From assembly GCA_013002025.1 (NCBI GenBank), contig JABDKW010000014.1, positions 101,841 through 165,840 of the forward strand: a stretch of 64,000 nucleotides of DNA, given 5' to 3'. Below, piece after piece: positions 19,475-29,158 of this stretch. A model generated the notes under the pieces. That model saw only the letters and a program-made list of their open reading frames with translations, was not told where the DNA came from and searched no databases. The stretch's first letter is position 1; every line of letters starts with the position of its first letter. The position numbers and the translations under genes are program-made. The DNA is from Gammaproteobacteria bacterium. Lineage in GTDB: Bacteria > Pseudomonadota > Gammaproteobacteria > Arenicellales > Arenicellaceae.

Positions 19475-20286
19475 ACAGCATGTATTCCCCAAACCCGTCC
19501 GCCAGACTCAGTCTAACACTGCGCCTAGTGCTGCTCTGCGTTGCATTGATCGCCAGCGCCTGTACCAGCACCGGGCCACGACCTTCGGTGACCAACAAAC
19601 AGGAACTCACCCAAGCAGATAAGGCGTTGATTCACGCCCGATTAGCCCGTAACTATCTGGCACAAAAGCAATATGCGGTGGCCAAGAGTGAGTTGGAAAA
19701 GGCCTTACGGATCAACCCGGGTCACTCAGACAGCAACTATGTTATGGCTTTGCTGATGATGGAATTGCAGCAATACGACACCGCCGAAAAGCATTTTACG
19801 AGGGCGGTAAAGTCCAATAAGCGCAACTCCGCGGCGGCACACGATTTTGGTATGTTTTTATGCCAGACCGGCCGCGAGCGCCGGGCGGTAGACTATTTCG
19901 AATTGGCCGCAGCTAATCCTTTGTTCGAGCGCAGTGAGTTAAGTTACATGCGTGCCGGCGAGTGCCTGTCCAAGATTTCCGACCCTGCTGCTGAGCAATA
20001 TCTGAAGCGGGCCTTGAGTGTGAACCCTGAACTGCGCCCGGCCTTGTATCAATTGGCCGTACTCAAATATCAGGCAGGGGCTTTTTTGTCGGCGCGAGCC
20101 TATGTGGAGCGCTATTTAGCGGTGACACCCCCGCGTGCGGAAGCGTTGTGGCTGGCCTATCAGGTAGAGTCGAAGCTCAATGCCCTCGAGGTAGCGGAAG
20201 CTTATCGGCAACTGTTGATGAAAGAATTTCCCGGCTCGGAAGAGGCTGGGTTAGCGCGGGCGCTAAGTAGTCGCCCGTCGAGCTAG
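19471..20286 (+). CDS. pilW: Type IV pilus pilotin lipoprotein PilW/PilF (TPR)
   Basis: PilF/PilW is an outer-membrane lipoprotein that helps the secretin PilQ assemble. A signal sequence ends in the lipobox IASAC, with the lipidated cysteine near residue 31. TPR repeats follow, e.g. [28 protein letters not shown] and [22 protein letters not shown]. The product is 271 aa. Position between rlmN and rodZ is the standard place for this gene and is what makes the assignment firm. No other pilus gene is in the window. Confidence 0.88.
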   Translation: MNSMYSPNPSARLSLTLRLVLLCVALIASACTSTGPRPSVTNKQELTQADKALIHARLARNYLAQKQYAVAKSELEKALRINPGHSDSNYVMALLMMELQQYDTAEKHFTRAVKSNKRNSAAAHDFGMFLCQTGRERRAVDYFELAAANPLFERSELSYMRAGECLSKISDPAAEQYLKRALSVNPELRPALYQLAVLKYQAGAFLSARAYVERYLAVTPPRAEALWLAYQVESKLNALEVAEAYRQLLMKEFPGSEEAGLARALSSRPSS

Positions 20287-20358
20287 AGTTTAGGGGCCAA
20301 TACGGTAAATCGGGTGCAGGTGTATCAAGCAAAGTGCAGATCAGGCACGAGGTAAGTA

Positions 20359-21159
20359 ATGGTCGATGAAAAAGCTAAAGTAGAGCAGGAAACTGAGCTG
20401 GAGCCGCGTCAGGGTAGTGGTCGCCTGTTGGCGGCAGCGCGCAAGCAACAAAACAAAACTGTTGCAGAAATTGCTGAAGAACTTAATTTGTCGATCACCC
20501 AGATTAAGACCATTGAGTTGGATCAAACGGATGGTTTGCCGGAGCCGACTTATGTGCGTGGTTACATTCGCTCCTATGCCAAGCTATTAGGGCTCAACCC
20601 GGAGGAGGTACTGAAAAACTATCTCAACCCGAATTGGCAACAGGGTACCAGTCTGGACGATATTCCCCGCGGCATCGGCAACGCCGATGAGTTGAGCGAC
20701 AGCCACACCATCACTCCAGGTCGCGTGGCCATTGTCGCGGTCGTTATTAGCCTGCTCGGTTACCTGTGGTATTCCGGCATGCTGGCGCAATTAATCGGCG
20801 GTAAATCAGCCACTGAGCAGGCTGTTGTGCAGAATGAAACCGATTCCGATGGCGCACAAATCAGTGAATTGGAGACTGACAATGCGGATAATTTCGATGG
20901 CTCTGCCGTCGTGCAGGAGCACAATCTGTCATTGCAATTCAGTCAGACATCATGGGTTGATATCCGGGATGCGGATGATACTAAACTCGCCTATCGGACC
21001 TTTGCCGAGGGCGAAACTCTGCAGGTAAGCAGCGCCGGGCCGATAAACGTTTTCATCGGCAACGCCGCCGGTGTCAATGTGCAGTATAACGGTGAAGACT
21101 TCGATATCAGCGAACACCGGGAAGGAGTGTACGCTAAATTCAGTATTGGCGAGCTATAG
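20359..21159 (+). CDS. rodZ: RodZ-like cytoskeletal membrane protein
   Basis: RodZ links MreB filaments to the cell-wall elongation machinery. A cytoplasmic Xre-type helix-turn-helix (about residues 25-90; ITQIKTIELDQ, YVRGYIRSYAKLLGL) is followed by a linker. A transmembrane helix (about 117-133, VAIVAVVISLLGYLWYS) and a periplasmic DUF4115 domain (WVDIRDADDTKLAY, then INVFIGNAAGV) complete it. The product is 266 aa, shorter than the E. coli protein (337) because the periplasmic linker is short. ispG, which usually separates it from hisS, is missing. Confidence 0.9.
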   Translation: MVDEKAKVEQETELEPRQGSGRLLAAARKQQNKTVAEIAEELNLSITQIKTIELDQTDGLPEPTYVRGYIRSYAKLLGLNPEEVLKNYLNPNWQQGTSLDDIPRGIGNADELSDSHTITPGRVAIVAVVISLLGYLWYSGMLAQLIGGKSATEQAVVQNETDSDGAQISELETDNADNFDGSAVVQEHNLSLQFSQTSWVDIRDADDTKLAYRTFAEGETLQVSSAGPINVFIGNAAGVNVQYNGEDFDISEHREGVYAKFSIGEL

Positions 21160-21205
21160 GCCCCATGCCTTGAGTAGGGCTCGCCGCTGGAATTGAAGAG
21201 GGTTG

Positions 21206-22489
21206 ATGAGCAAGCAACAACAAATTAAAGCCGTGCGCGGCATGAACGACCTTCTGCCGCCTGAGAGTGCGCTGTGGGCACGCATCGAAGGGATCTGTGA
21301 TGAGTTATTGGGTCAATACAGCTACCGGAGGATTAATACCCCGGTTGTTGAATCCACGGCATTATTCGCGCGCTCTATTGGTGACGAAACGGACATTGTC
21401 GCAAAGGAAATGTATTCCTTTGAAGATCGCAACGGCGATAGCCTCACGCTACGTCCAGAAGGCACTGCCAGTTGTGTGCGGGCCGGTATCGAACACGGGT
21501 TGTTCTACAACCAACAGCAACGACTGTGGTATCGGGGCCCCATGTACCGCCATGAGCGACCGCAGAAGGGGCGCTACCGTGAATTTTTTCAACTGGGTGC
21601 AGAAGCCTTTGGCTGGACCGGCCCGGATATTGAAGCAGAGCTCATCGGGCTTACCGATCAGCTATTTAAGCGCCTGGGTCTCGAGCAGACAGAATTGCAG
21701 ATAAATTGTTTGGGAGATGCCGCGGCGCGACAGAATTACCGCGCTGCGCTGGTTGGGTATCTTCAATCATTCGCGGATCAATTGGATGACGATAGCAAGC
21801 GCCGTCTGGATTCCAATCCATTGCGAATATTAGATAGTAAAAATCCTGACACTCAGGCTTTGCTGGTCGGGGCACCAGATATTCTGGACTTTTTAAGCGA
21901 CACATCGAAGCAGCACTTTGAGCAATTGCAGCAGTATTTGGCCGAATTAGGTATCGAATTTACCATTAACCCGTGCCTGGTTCGGGGCCTGGATTACTAT
22001 AATGACACCGTGTTCGAATGGATAAATCCGGATTTCGGTGCTCAGGCCACGGTCTGCGGGGGCGGGCGCTATGATCACATGGTAGAGCAACTGGGTGGGC
22101 CGCCCACCGCGTGCTTCGGCTTCGCTCTGGGCATGGAAAGGCTGGTTCAGATGTTGCAGGAACAAGCGGCGGACATTAGTCAAATTATTGATAATCCAGA
22201 TATATTTATCGTTTCAATTGGGAATTCAGCGCGCGCCAACGCGTTGCTGCTGCAGCAATCCTTATGCCGCGAGGGCGTGCGTGTGCAATTGCACTGCGGT
22301 GCGGGCAGCATGAAAAATCAATTTAAAAAAGCCGATGCCAGTGGTGCGTCGTTGGTGTTGGTTATCGGTGAGCAGGAAGTTGAGGATGGCACGGTCGCGC
22401 TGCGTTCACTCCGGCAACGTGAAGAGCAGCAAATAATTGCTCAAAACGAGGCCGTAATCGCCGTGACTAATCGTCTGGAATCGCTATAA
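21206..22489 (+). CDS. hisS: Histidyl-tRNA synthetase
   Basis: HisRS charges tRNA-His. It is a class II synthetase with motif 2 MYRHERPQKGRYREFFQLGAE, the histidine-specific motifs LVRGLDYY and GGGRYD, and motif 3 GFALGMERL. A C-terminal anticodon-binding domain follows. ATG 21206 is chosen over TTG 21203, with GAAGAGGG in front as ribosome binding site. The product is 427 aa. Its paralogue hisZ, which lacks the anticodon domain, is also in this window at 43419. Confidence 0.97.
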   Translation: MSKQQQIKAVRGMNDLLPPESALWARIEGICDELLGQYSYRRINTPVVESTALFARSIGDETDIVAKEMYSFEDRNGDSLTLRPEGTASCVRAGIEHGLFYNQQQRLWYRGPMYRHERPQKGRYREFFQLGAEAFGWTGPDIEAELIGLTDQLFKRLGLEQTELQINCLGDAAARQNYRAALVGYLQSFADQLDDDSKRRLDSNPLRILDSKNPDTQALLVGAPDILDFLSDTSKQHFEQLQQYLAELGIEFTINPCLVRGLDYYNDTVFEWINPDFGAQATVCGGGRYDHMVEQLGGPPTACFGFALGMERLVQMLQEQAADISQIIDNPDIFIVSIGNSARANALLLQQSLCREGVRVQLHCGAGSMKNQFKKADASGASLVLVIGEQEVEDGTVALRSLRQREEQQIIAQNEAVIAVTNRLESL

Positions 22490-22503
22490 TGCCCGAGCAA
22501 TTT

Positions 22504-22526
22504 GCAGGTGTGTAAAACACGCCTGC
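22504..22526 (+). other. Intercistronic hairpin between hisS and yfgM
   Basis: GCAGGTGTGT and ACACGCCTGC form a 10-bp stem (one G-U pair) with a 3-nt AAA loop, 15 nt after the hisS stop. No T-run follows, so it is not a standard intrinsic terminator. It may protect the hisS end of the message or lower the read-through into yfgM. Confidence 0.5.
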
Positions 22527-22572
22527 CTGGCAACCCTTAACATAATTTACAGAACACCTTTTATCGAACGCC

Positions 22573-23274
22573 ATGGTTGATGATATTTTACTAACCCCGG
22601 AAGAACAGGACGAGCGCGCCAAGCAGTGGCTCAAAGACAACGGTATGGCGCTGGTCATCGGCGTTGGTTTGGGATTGGGAGCGGTATTCGGTTTTAATCA
22701 GTACCGTGCACAGCAGGAGCTGCACGCTGAGCAGGCATCGGTACTGTACAGCAACGTGATGGAGCGTTATGCCCAATCTGAGTTAGCTGATATCAGTGCT
22801 CCGTTAGCGCAACTTAAAAGCGCTCACGCAGGTACGCCCTATGCTGCCAAGGCTGCTTTAGTGCGTGCCAAACAATTGGCCGTCAATGATTTGGCCGCTG
22901 CCGCCGAGGAGTTGCAATGGGTGATCGATAATGCTGACGAACCCGGCTTGCAGCATGCTGCGCGCATCCGGTTGGCAAAAGTGCGGATTGCTCAGGGTGA
23001 ACTGGACTCTGCGCGAGATTTGGCGGCGCAACAACCCTATGGTGGTTTTGATTCGCATTATTTAGAAATACTTGGCGATATTGCTGCGCGCAGCGGCGAT
23101 GTAGATGCCGCCAAAGATTATTACCAACAGGCCAGTGTGGCCCTGAGCAGGGTTGATAGTGGCTATGCTGCGATATTGGAACTCAAATCCTCACAACTGC
23201 CAGACAGCGATAAAAGTGCTGCCCCGGCAGCTTCGGCCGAAGTCAATGATGATGTGGCCGCCACGCCGGAATAA
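22573..23274 (+). CDS. yfgM: YfgM-like periplasmic ancillary SecYEG subunit (TPR)
   Basis: YfgM is a single-pass inner-membrane protein with a periplasmic TPR domain that contacts SecYEG and PpiD. The N-terminal cytoplasmic stretch is LLTPEEQDERAKQWLKDNG. A transmembrane helix follows (about residues 25-46, MALVIGVGLGLGAVFGF), then a helical repeat region to about residue 205. A low-complexity tail rich in Ala and Asp ends the protein. The product is 233 aa. The order hisS-yfgM-bamB-der agrees with E. coli and Pseudomonas. Confidence 0.9.
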   Translation: MVDDILLTPEEQDERAKQWLKDNGMALVIGVGLGLGAVFGFNQYRAQQELHAEQASVLYSNVMERYAQSELADISAPLAQLKSAHAGTPYAAKAALVRAKQLAVNDLAAAAEELQWVIDNADEPGLQHAARIRLAKVRIAQGELDSARDLAAQQPYGGFDSHYLEILGDIAARSGDVDAAKDYYQQASVALSRVDSGYAAILELKSSQLPDSDKSAAPAASAEVNDDVAATPE

Positions 23275-23291
23275 CTAATCTGGAGCTCAGC

Positions 23292-24464
23292 ATGAATGTC
23301 ATTCGAACTAGCCTCATCACGCTGCTGCTATTGAGTATTGCTGCCTGTGGTGGCAAATCCAAGAAAACTGAGTTTTTCGGCGCCGAAGAAAAGCCCAAAA
23401 AGCCCAAGGTCACCACCACCACCAAATTGACCAAGGTGTGGCGTACTGGTCTCGGCGACAGTCTCGAGCCGGGTGACTCCATTATTTCACCGGCCCTGTT
23501 AGGCGCACACCTGTACGCAGCCGCGCCCAATGGGCGGGTAGAGAAATTGAGCGCCGACAGCGGCAAGCGCGTATGGCAAACTAAGCTCAAGAAAGAACGT
23601 ATTTCCGCCGGCGTAGGTGTCGGCAGTGGCCTGGTATTGGTGGGCACCGATCAAGGTGTGCTTTATGCACTCAACCAGAGTGATGGCAGCGTCGCCTGGA
23701 GCCAGCAGCTCAGTACCGAGATTTTGGCTAGCCCGGTGGTTGATAATAACATTGTGGTTGCCAGAGCCGGCGATGGCAAAGTATATGGTATGGCGGCATT
23801 TGACGGCCGCATTATCTGGACAATTTCCCGCCAGCTGCCCAAGCTGACGCTGCGGGGTGATTCGCGCCCGCTGTTGTTTGGTGGCGTGGTGTTTACCGGT
23901 TTTAGTGATGGAACTCTGGCGGCTATTGCGGCAGCCAACGGCCGCGCGTTGTGGGACTTTCCGATTTCATTCCCTCGTGGCACCAGTGAAATTGACCGAT
24001 TGGCCGATATTGATACTAACCCCTTGCTGGTTGGCGACTTTATTTATGTCAGCTCGTATCAGGAGGTGACACACGCCTTGAATATTCAGGAGCAGCGCAT
24101 CCTATGGAGCGCCGACGTGTCGTCTTTCCACTCTATTGCCTACGACGCCGCGCATTTATACATTAGTGATAAGCAGGGCGTAGTACACCAGGTTGACCGC
24201 AGCAGCGGCGCAAAAACCTGGTCACAGACTGGCCTGAGATTATTCAGTGTCTCGGCACCAATCTCCTACGGGCGCTATGTGCTGGTCGCCGATGGCAAGG
24301 GCACACTCTATGTACTGAGCAAGGAAGATGGTCGCTATCTGGGCAAACATCGGTTGGGTGCAGACACCATTGTCGGAGAGCCGATCGTCGAAAATGGCGT
24401 GGTATACATACTCGATAGCGGCGGCAATTTGCAGGCCTTTAGCATCAGCGACAAAGCTGCATAA
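23292..24464 (+). CDS. bamB: Outer-membrane assembly lipoprotein BamB
   Basis: BamB is the beta-propeller lipoprotein of the BAM complex that inserts outer-membrane proteins. The lipobox is LSIAAC, with the modified cysteine at residue 19. The body shows repeated PQQ-like blades (GKRVWQTKL, GSVAWSQQL, GRIIWTISR, GRALWDFPI, QRILWSADV, GAKTWSQTG). The product is 390 aa. It has a good SD (TGGAG) and lies 17 bp after yfgM. der starts about 100 bp downstream. Confidence 0.96.
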   Translation: MNVIRTSLITLLLLSIAACGGKSKKTEFFGAEEKPKKPKVTTTTKLTKVWRTGLGDSLEPGDSIISPALLGAHLYAAAPNGRVEKLSADSGKRVWQTKLKKERISAGVGVGSGLVLVGTDQGVLYALNQSDGSVAWSQQLSTEILASPVVDNNIVVARAGDGKVYGMAAFDGRIIWTISRQLPKLTLRGDSRPLLFGGVVFTGFSDGTLAAIAAANGRALWDFPISFPRGTSEIDRLADIDTNPLLVGDFIYVSSYQEVTHALNIQEQRILWSADVSSFHSIAYDAAHLYISDKQGVVHQVDRSSGAKTWSQTGLRLFSVSAPISYGRYVLVADGKGTLYVLSKEDGRYLGKHRLGADTIVGEPIVENGVVYILDSGGNLQAFSISDKAA

Positions 24465-24565
24465 GCTGGTCGCGGCTGCGGCCCGGCATGCCATAACTCA
24501 GGCCGAGCGTAACGGCAACGTCACGACCTCTGAGCATTCTCCTAAACAGCCCCTCAACAACCGTC

Positions 24566-26014
24566 ATGAACAACCATGAACCCACCGGGGAAGGCCATCA
24601 AACGCCCCCCGTAGCGCAACAGGCCAAACCGATCATATCCATTGTCGGCCGGCCCAATGTGGGTAAATCCACCTTGTACAACCGTCTCACCCGCAGCCGT
24701 GACGCCATTGTTGATGATCGGCCCGGAGTCACGCGTGACCGGATGGTCGGCGTGGGTCGCATCGGCTCGGCGCCGTATTGGATTGTCGACACCGGCGGTA
24801 TCGAGGCTGATAACGAAGAAATTCATAACCTGATGAAGTATCAGGTGGATCAGGCGCTGGCCGACAGCGATGCGGTTATTTTTATTGTTGACGGCCGTGA
24901 CGGCGCCACCCCGGTTGACCATCAGATCGCCGAACAATTGCGACGTCACCCGCACATCAATGTGTACCTAGCCGTTAATAAGGTTGAAGGCCTGGACAAA
25001 GAGATGGTGGCGGCTGATTTTTATGAGCTGGGCCTCGATCAACCGCATTGCGTCAGCGGTAAAAACGGCGACGGTGTTACACGACTCATGGATTTGGTGC
25101 TGCAACAAACCGAAAGCCAGCGAGCCAGCGCTGATAGCGAATATGATATTCCGGCTGGCGTACCCAAACTGGCGATTGTCGGGCGCCCTAATGTCGGTAA
25201 ATCGACTTTGGTAAATAGCTTGGTGGGTGAACAGCGGGTGGTGGTGTACGACATGCCCGGCACTACGCGCGACTCCATCCTGGTGCCATTTAAAGCGGCC
25301 GGCAAAGACTATGTATTAATCGACACCGCCGGCATGCGTAAAAAATCCCGAATCGATGACCGGGTCGAGCATTTCTCCGTCATGAAGACGCTACGTGCTG
25401 TGGAGATGGCGCAGGTTGTGGCCATTGTGCTGGATGCCCGCGATGGTGTGGTTGATCAGGATAATCGCTTAATTAATCTGGTTTTCGACAGCGGCCGCTC
25501 ATTGATGATCTTGGTCAACAAGTGGGATGGCATGAGCCAATATGAACGTGATCAGGTAAAGGCACAAATAGATCGCAAATTCGGTCACATGGGCAATATC
25601 CCGATTGAGTTTATTTCCGCCAAGTTTGGCAAGGGCATAAAAAAGCTAATGCCCCTAGTTGATCGTCTGTACGATAGTGCTATGACGGATATGGGTACCG
25701 GTAAGATCAATCGGGTACTTAAAGCCGCGGAAGAGAAACGCAATCCGCCGATGGTCGGCAATTTTCGTATTAAAATGAAATTTGCCCATCAGGGTGGAAT
25801 GAATCCGCCGCACGTTATTATTCACGGCAACCAACTGGAAAAATTACCGCAGACTTATCAGCGCTATTTATCAAATACCTTTGAAAAGGAGTTTTCGATG
25901 TTGGGCACCAAAGTGCGGCTTAGTTTCAAGACTTCGGAGAATCCCTATCAAAAAGCTGCCAGTCGCACCAAGCCACCAAAGAACCGGGGTCGACGGGATA
26001 AGCGGGATCGTTAG
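24566..26014 (+). CDS. der: Ribosome biogenesis GTPase Der (EngA)
   Basis: Der acts in 50S assembly and has two consecutive G domains. The first has GRPNVGKSTLYN and DTGGIE; the second has GRPNVGKSTLVN, DTAGMRKKSR and NKWD. The KH-like C-terminal domain (PPHVIIHGNQLEKLP) follows. The basic tail (SRTKPPKNRGRRDKRDR) is typical. The product is 482 aa. The first 20 residues are not conserved-looking, but ATG 24566 is the only convenient start. It converges with the hydrolase gene over a 9-bp gap. Confidence 0.97.
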   Translation: MNNHEPTGEGHQTPPVAQQAKPIISIVGRPNVGKSTLYNRLTRSRDAIVDDRPGVTRDRMVGVGRIGSAPYWIVDTGGIEADNEEIHNLMKYQVDQALADSDAVIFIVDGRDGATPVDHQIAEQLRRHPHINVYLAVNKVEGLDKEMVAADFYELGLDQPHCVSGKNGDGVTRLMDLVLQQTESQRASADSEYDIPAGVPKLAIVGRPNVGKSTLVNSLVGEQRVVVYDMPGTTRDSILVPFKAAGKDYVLIDTAGMRKKSRIDDRVEHFSVMKTLRAVEMAQVVAIVLDARDGVVDQDNRLINLVFDSGRSLMILVNKWDGMSQYERDQVKAQIDRKFGHMGNIPIEFISAKFGKGIKKLMPLVDRLYDSAMTDMGTGKINRVLKAAEEKRNPPMVGNFRIKMKFAHQGGMNPPHVIIHGNQLEKLPQTYQRYLSNTFEKEFSMLGTKVRLSFKTSENPYQKAASRTKPPKNRGRRDKRDR

Positions 26015-26023
26015 GCATTGTTG

Positions 26024-26953
26024 TTAATCTGGCGCCTGCAAGGGCGTTGCCAGTGAGCGGATCAATTCGATGATCAGCGCTGTTTCTCGCCAGGGCAAAA
26101 AATGCCCGGCCTCCGCCAGTTCGACCAGCCGGATATCGGCAAAACTGTCGGCCCAATATTCCGTGACATAGGCGGGGTTTGCGGGTGATACCAAGTTATC
26201 CCTGGCGCCTTGCACTACAACCAAGCGAGCCGGTAGGCGCACCTGTTGCAGTCGATCAGACAGCGCAGAGAGTTGCCGCGACAGCGGCATAATTTCATCA
26301 TTAGAGCGCCCTAACTGAGGCGAAATCAACCGTTTTGCCAGCCAGGTGTGGGCCAGCCGGTTGAACCAGCGCGGCCGGCCCAACTTAGGGTCCAGCGAGC
26401 CCGCCAGTAGTAACAGGCCGCTGACTTGATGCGGTCGCAATAAAGCGACCTGAGGTGCAATCGATGCTCCCAGAGAATGCCCTACCAGAATCCAGCTTTG
26501 CTCGGGAAATGCGGCCATCACCGCCGCGATCGATTGTGCCTGCAGCGCAAAATCGCCATCGATTCGCTGTTTAGGTAAGTTCGAGCCACCCCAGCCGGGG
26601 CGGTCCACCGACACCATAAAAAACTCATTCTGTAGTTCGGCGTCAACGAGATAACGATCAAAGGCCTGCCAACTGCCAGGTGTACCGTGAATGAACAAAA
26701 CACCCGTGCCTGCCGGATTGCCGCTGTAGGCGTAGTGCACCGAAAATTCATCGTAGTTTGCCTGCGCCAACTTAATGCCCGCGTCGTCCAACCCAGCTAT
26801 ATCTGGGGTTTTGCTCAGGCTGGGCATCGCCATAAGCAGGCTGAACAGGGCAAGCGTGGCGCTAATCAGCAATCCGTCTTTAAAGCGGTGAGCCACGGGA
26901 TTTTTAGTTACGAAACCATTGGGTTTTGGGTGGTTAATTTTGCGGCTCTTCAT
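26024..26953 (-). CDS. Membrane-anchored or secreted alpha/beta hydrolase
   Basis: This is a serine hydrolase of unknown substrate. An N-terminal hydrophobic segment (about residues 26-46) acts as signal anchor. The oxyanion region is HGTPGSW (about 89-95) and the nucleophile Ser160 is in VGHSLGAS. The acid is likely Asp in QGARDNLVSP and the base His in EAGHFLPW. The product is 309 aa with start ATG 26953, which overlaps the upstream M23-like gene by 20 bp. The overlap implies translational coupling in an xseA-M23-hydrolase operon. The hydrophobic anchor suggests a periplasmic site. Confidence 0.8.
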   Translation of the reverse strand: MKSRKINHPKPNGFVTKNPVAHRFKDGLLISATLALFSLLMAMPSLSKTPDIAGLDDAGIKLAQANYDEFSVHYAYSGNPAGTGVLFIHGTPGSWQAFDRYLVDAELQNEFFMVSVDRPGWGGSNLPKQRIDGDFALQAQSIAAVMAAFPEQSWILVGHSLGASIAPQVALLRPHQVSGLLLLAGSLDPKLGRPRWFNRLAHTWLAKRLISPQLGRSNDEIMPLSRQLSALSDRLQQVRLPARLVVVQGARDNLVSPANPAYVTEYWADSFADIRLVELAEAGHFLPWRETALIIELIRSLATPLQAPD

Positions 26954-27830
26954 TGTCTGCCAGGAGCCACGGGTCCACATAGACGCCATTAATTACCGTT
27001 TGCCAGTAGAGAGTGTGCGGCGTGGCAATATCACTCTGCTGTGGCAACTTACCGATGACCGCGCCAGCCACCACGCCATTGCCTAGCTCCACGTTCAGGT
27101 TAGCTACCCCGCTAATGACGCTGTACACGCCGCGGCCATGATCGAGAAACACCGTGGCCAGCCCCTCGTCACTCTGTATTACCCGGCTGATAATGGCATT
27201 CTGTGGCGCGATCACTGGCGCCAGAGCCGTGGTGGTGAGTGAAATATAATTCTGTTGTTTTAGGCTTTCGTCGGCCTCGCTAGCATCATCGAAATCGTCT
27301 ACCTCTTGCTGAAGTTCTTCAAGGCCACTAATGTGGCCGAAATTTCTGGACCACTGATCCGGCCAGTTGACCGGCAATTGCAAGGGTAGCTCCGGTTGAT
27401 TGCTATTGCTGAAATCCAGCTCAGAAAAATGCTTGTGCACAATTTTCAAGGGCCGTTCGGGCGTTGTGTTCTGCAGCGGGAACAAGCGTTGCTGAACGGT
27501 AAATTTGGCGGTGCTTGCTTCGCTATCCGTTGCGGCGGGCTTGATGTAGAGTAGGTATTCGCCCGGCAGGGTATCCAACTCAATGCCAACCAGTATGCGC
27601 CAATGATCGCCAGCATCAATAATTACCGGTTCGCGCAAACCAAATTTGACCAGCGGCAAGTTTGCAGAACTTTTTGGTAGCCGCAGTTCGGCAATACCCC
27701 CTGGGTAACTTCGCTGCGGGCTTGCGGAGGCGGGCGAGCCAACACCAGAGAATACGGCGACAGTCAGCAGCAGCCAACCCAAAGCGTGGCGTGCTTTATT
27801 TGCCCGTTTGGATGTTCGTCGGCCGCTCAC
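26934..27830 (-). CDS. Degenerate M23/LytM-domain exported protein
   Basis: A signal peptide (about residues 14-36, ALGWLLLTVAVFSGV) is followed by a beta-rich domain (about 45-150) and a C-terminal M23/LytM-like domain. That domain keeps the fold landmarks VFLDHGRGVYSVI, VVAGAVIGKLP and PHTLYWQTVINGVYVDP. The usual HxxxD and HxH zinc ligands are not intact: the last motif reads PHTLYW instead of PHLHFE. It is therefore probably not an active peptidase but may regulate one, as EnvC and NlpD do for amidases. GTG 27830 overlaps the xseA stop (GTGA). The product is 298 aa. Confidence 0.75.
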   Translation of the reverse strand: MSGRRTSKRANKARHALGWLLLTVAVFSGVGSPASASPQRSYPGGIAELRLPKSSANLPLVKFGLREPVIIDAGDHWRILVGIELDTLPGEYLLYIKPAATDSEASTAKFTVQQRLFPLQNTTPERPLKIVHKHFSELDFSNSNQPELPLQLPVNWPDQWSRNFGHISGLEELQQEVDDFDDASEADESLKQQNYISLTTTALAPVIAPQNAIISRVIQSDEGLATVFLDHGRGVYSVISGVANLNVELGNGVVAGAVIGKLPQQSDIATPHTLYWQTVINGVYVDPWLLADNEEPQN

Positions 27831-29158
27831 GGTTTGATGTCGACCACGTCGCACAGCAAGTTGCCCTGATGCAGTTGCACCTCGATCTGCTGCCTGTTCT
27901 GTACCTGCTTGGTGCTGCGTAATATGGTGCCCTTGGCGTCGCGGGCAATCGCGTAACCCCGCGCCAGCGTTGCTAGAGGGCTGACGGCGTTGAGCTGCTC
28001 GGCCAGCGCAGCATGGCGAGCGCGGGTGTTGTGTAGCTGATGCTGCGCGGTACTGCACAGTTGCTTGAATTGTGCCTGCACGGCTGACCGCTGTGCAGCG
28101 ATAGTCCGGGTCGGGGAATGCGCACGCAACTGTAAATGTTGCTGCTTCAGTGTTTGGCTGATTGCACTTAGCTGCTGCTGTAAACTGCGGCGTAATTGAT
28201 GCTGCAGTTGCGTAATCCGCTCCCGCTGGCGGCTAATCTGCTCTCGTGGATGCTGCAATTGCTGGAAACAGGTGTCAACCTGTTGTGCTAATTGTTCCAG
28301 CTGGCGGCGCAGGCTGCGCGGTAACCGCAGGCTCAAACTAATTAAATTATTCTGCAGTTGGGTTCGATCCGGGCTCAACAGTTCAGCCGCCGCGGTCGGC
28401 GTCGGAGCGCGTTGATCAGCCACCAGATCGGCTATGGTGATGTCTACCTCGTGACCAACGCCCGCTACAACGGGTATCGGGCAGGCAAAAATTGCCTGCG
28501 CCAGATCGGCATCATTAAAACACCATAAATCTTCCAGCGAGCCGCCGCCACGACTCAGAATAAGCACATCGCACTGGTCATGTTGCACGGCATTTTGCAG
28601 CGCTTCAATCAGACTCTGCGCCGCGCTTTCACCCTGCACAACGGCAGGATAGATGGTGACCGGAATACTGGGTGCGCGCCGCTTCAGGGTGGTGAGAATG
28701 TCTCTCACTGCCGCACCTGTCGGCGACGTGATTAGCCCGATATGTCGGGCAAAGCCAGGCATCTCGCGCTTGTGTTCCTGGGCAAACAGCCCGGCGGCAT
28801 TTAGTTCCCTTTTCAGCTCCTCAAAGCGCCGCTGTAACTGCCCCTCGCCGGCGGCTTCGATGTGTTGCACTATGCACTGCAGATCACCCCGTGCGGTATA
28901 CACCGAAATTTTTGCCCGCACCCGAACCAGGTCTCCCGCCTGCGGTCGATAGCGACTGATTGAGGCACGATTGCGAAACATGGCGCAGCGCAATTGCGAC
29001 TGATCATCTTTAAGCGTGAAATACAGATGACCCGATGCCGGGCTGCTGAGGCTCGAAAGCTCGCCCTCTACCCACACCTCTGGATAGCTGCGTTCCAACA
29101 ACTGGCGCATTTCTGCTGCCAGTTCGGAAACTTGCAATACGATGGGTTGGGAGTTCAT
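27827..29158 (-). CDS. xseA: Exodeoxyribonuclease VII large subunit
   Basis: XseA with XseB degrades single-stranded DNA from both ends. The N-terminal OB fold is typical (LSSLSSPASGHLYFTLKDDQSQLRCAMFR). The catalytic domain has LITSPTGAAVRDI, LSRGGGSLEDLWCFND and GVGHEVDITIADLVADQRAPTPTAAAEL. A long Gln/Leu-rich coiled coil spans about residues 275-385. The product is 443 aa. xseB is not in this window. The stop is coupled to the M23-like gene downstream. Confidence 0.97.
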   Translation of the reverse strand: MNSQPIVLQVSELAAEMRQLLERSYPEVWVEGELSSLSSPASGHLYFTLKDDQSQLRCAMFRNRASISRYRPQAGDLVRVRAKISVYTARGDLQCIVQHIEAAGEGQLQRRFEELKRELNAAGLFAQEHKREMPGFARHIGLITSPTGAAVRDILTTLKRRAPSIPVTIYPAVVQGESAAQSLIEALQNAVQHDQCDVLILSRGGGSLEDLWCFNDADLAQAIFACPIPVVAGVGHEVDITIADLVADQRAPTPTAAAELLSPDRTQLQNNLISLSLRLPRSLRRQLEQLAQQVDTCFQQLQHPREQISRQRERITQLQHQLRRSLQQQLSAISQTLKQQHLQLRAHSPTRTIAAQRSAVQAQFKQLCSTAQHQLHNTRARHAALAEQLNAVSPLATLARGYAIARDAKGTILRSTKQVQNRQQIEVQLHQGNLLCDVVDIKP

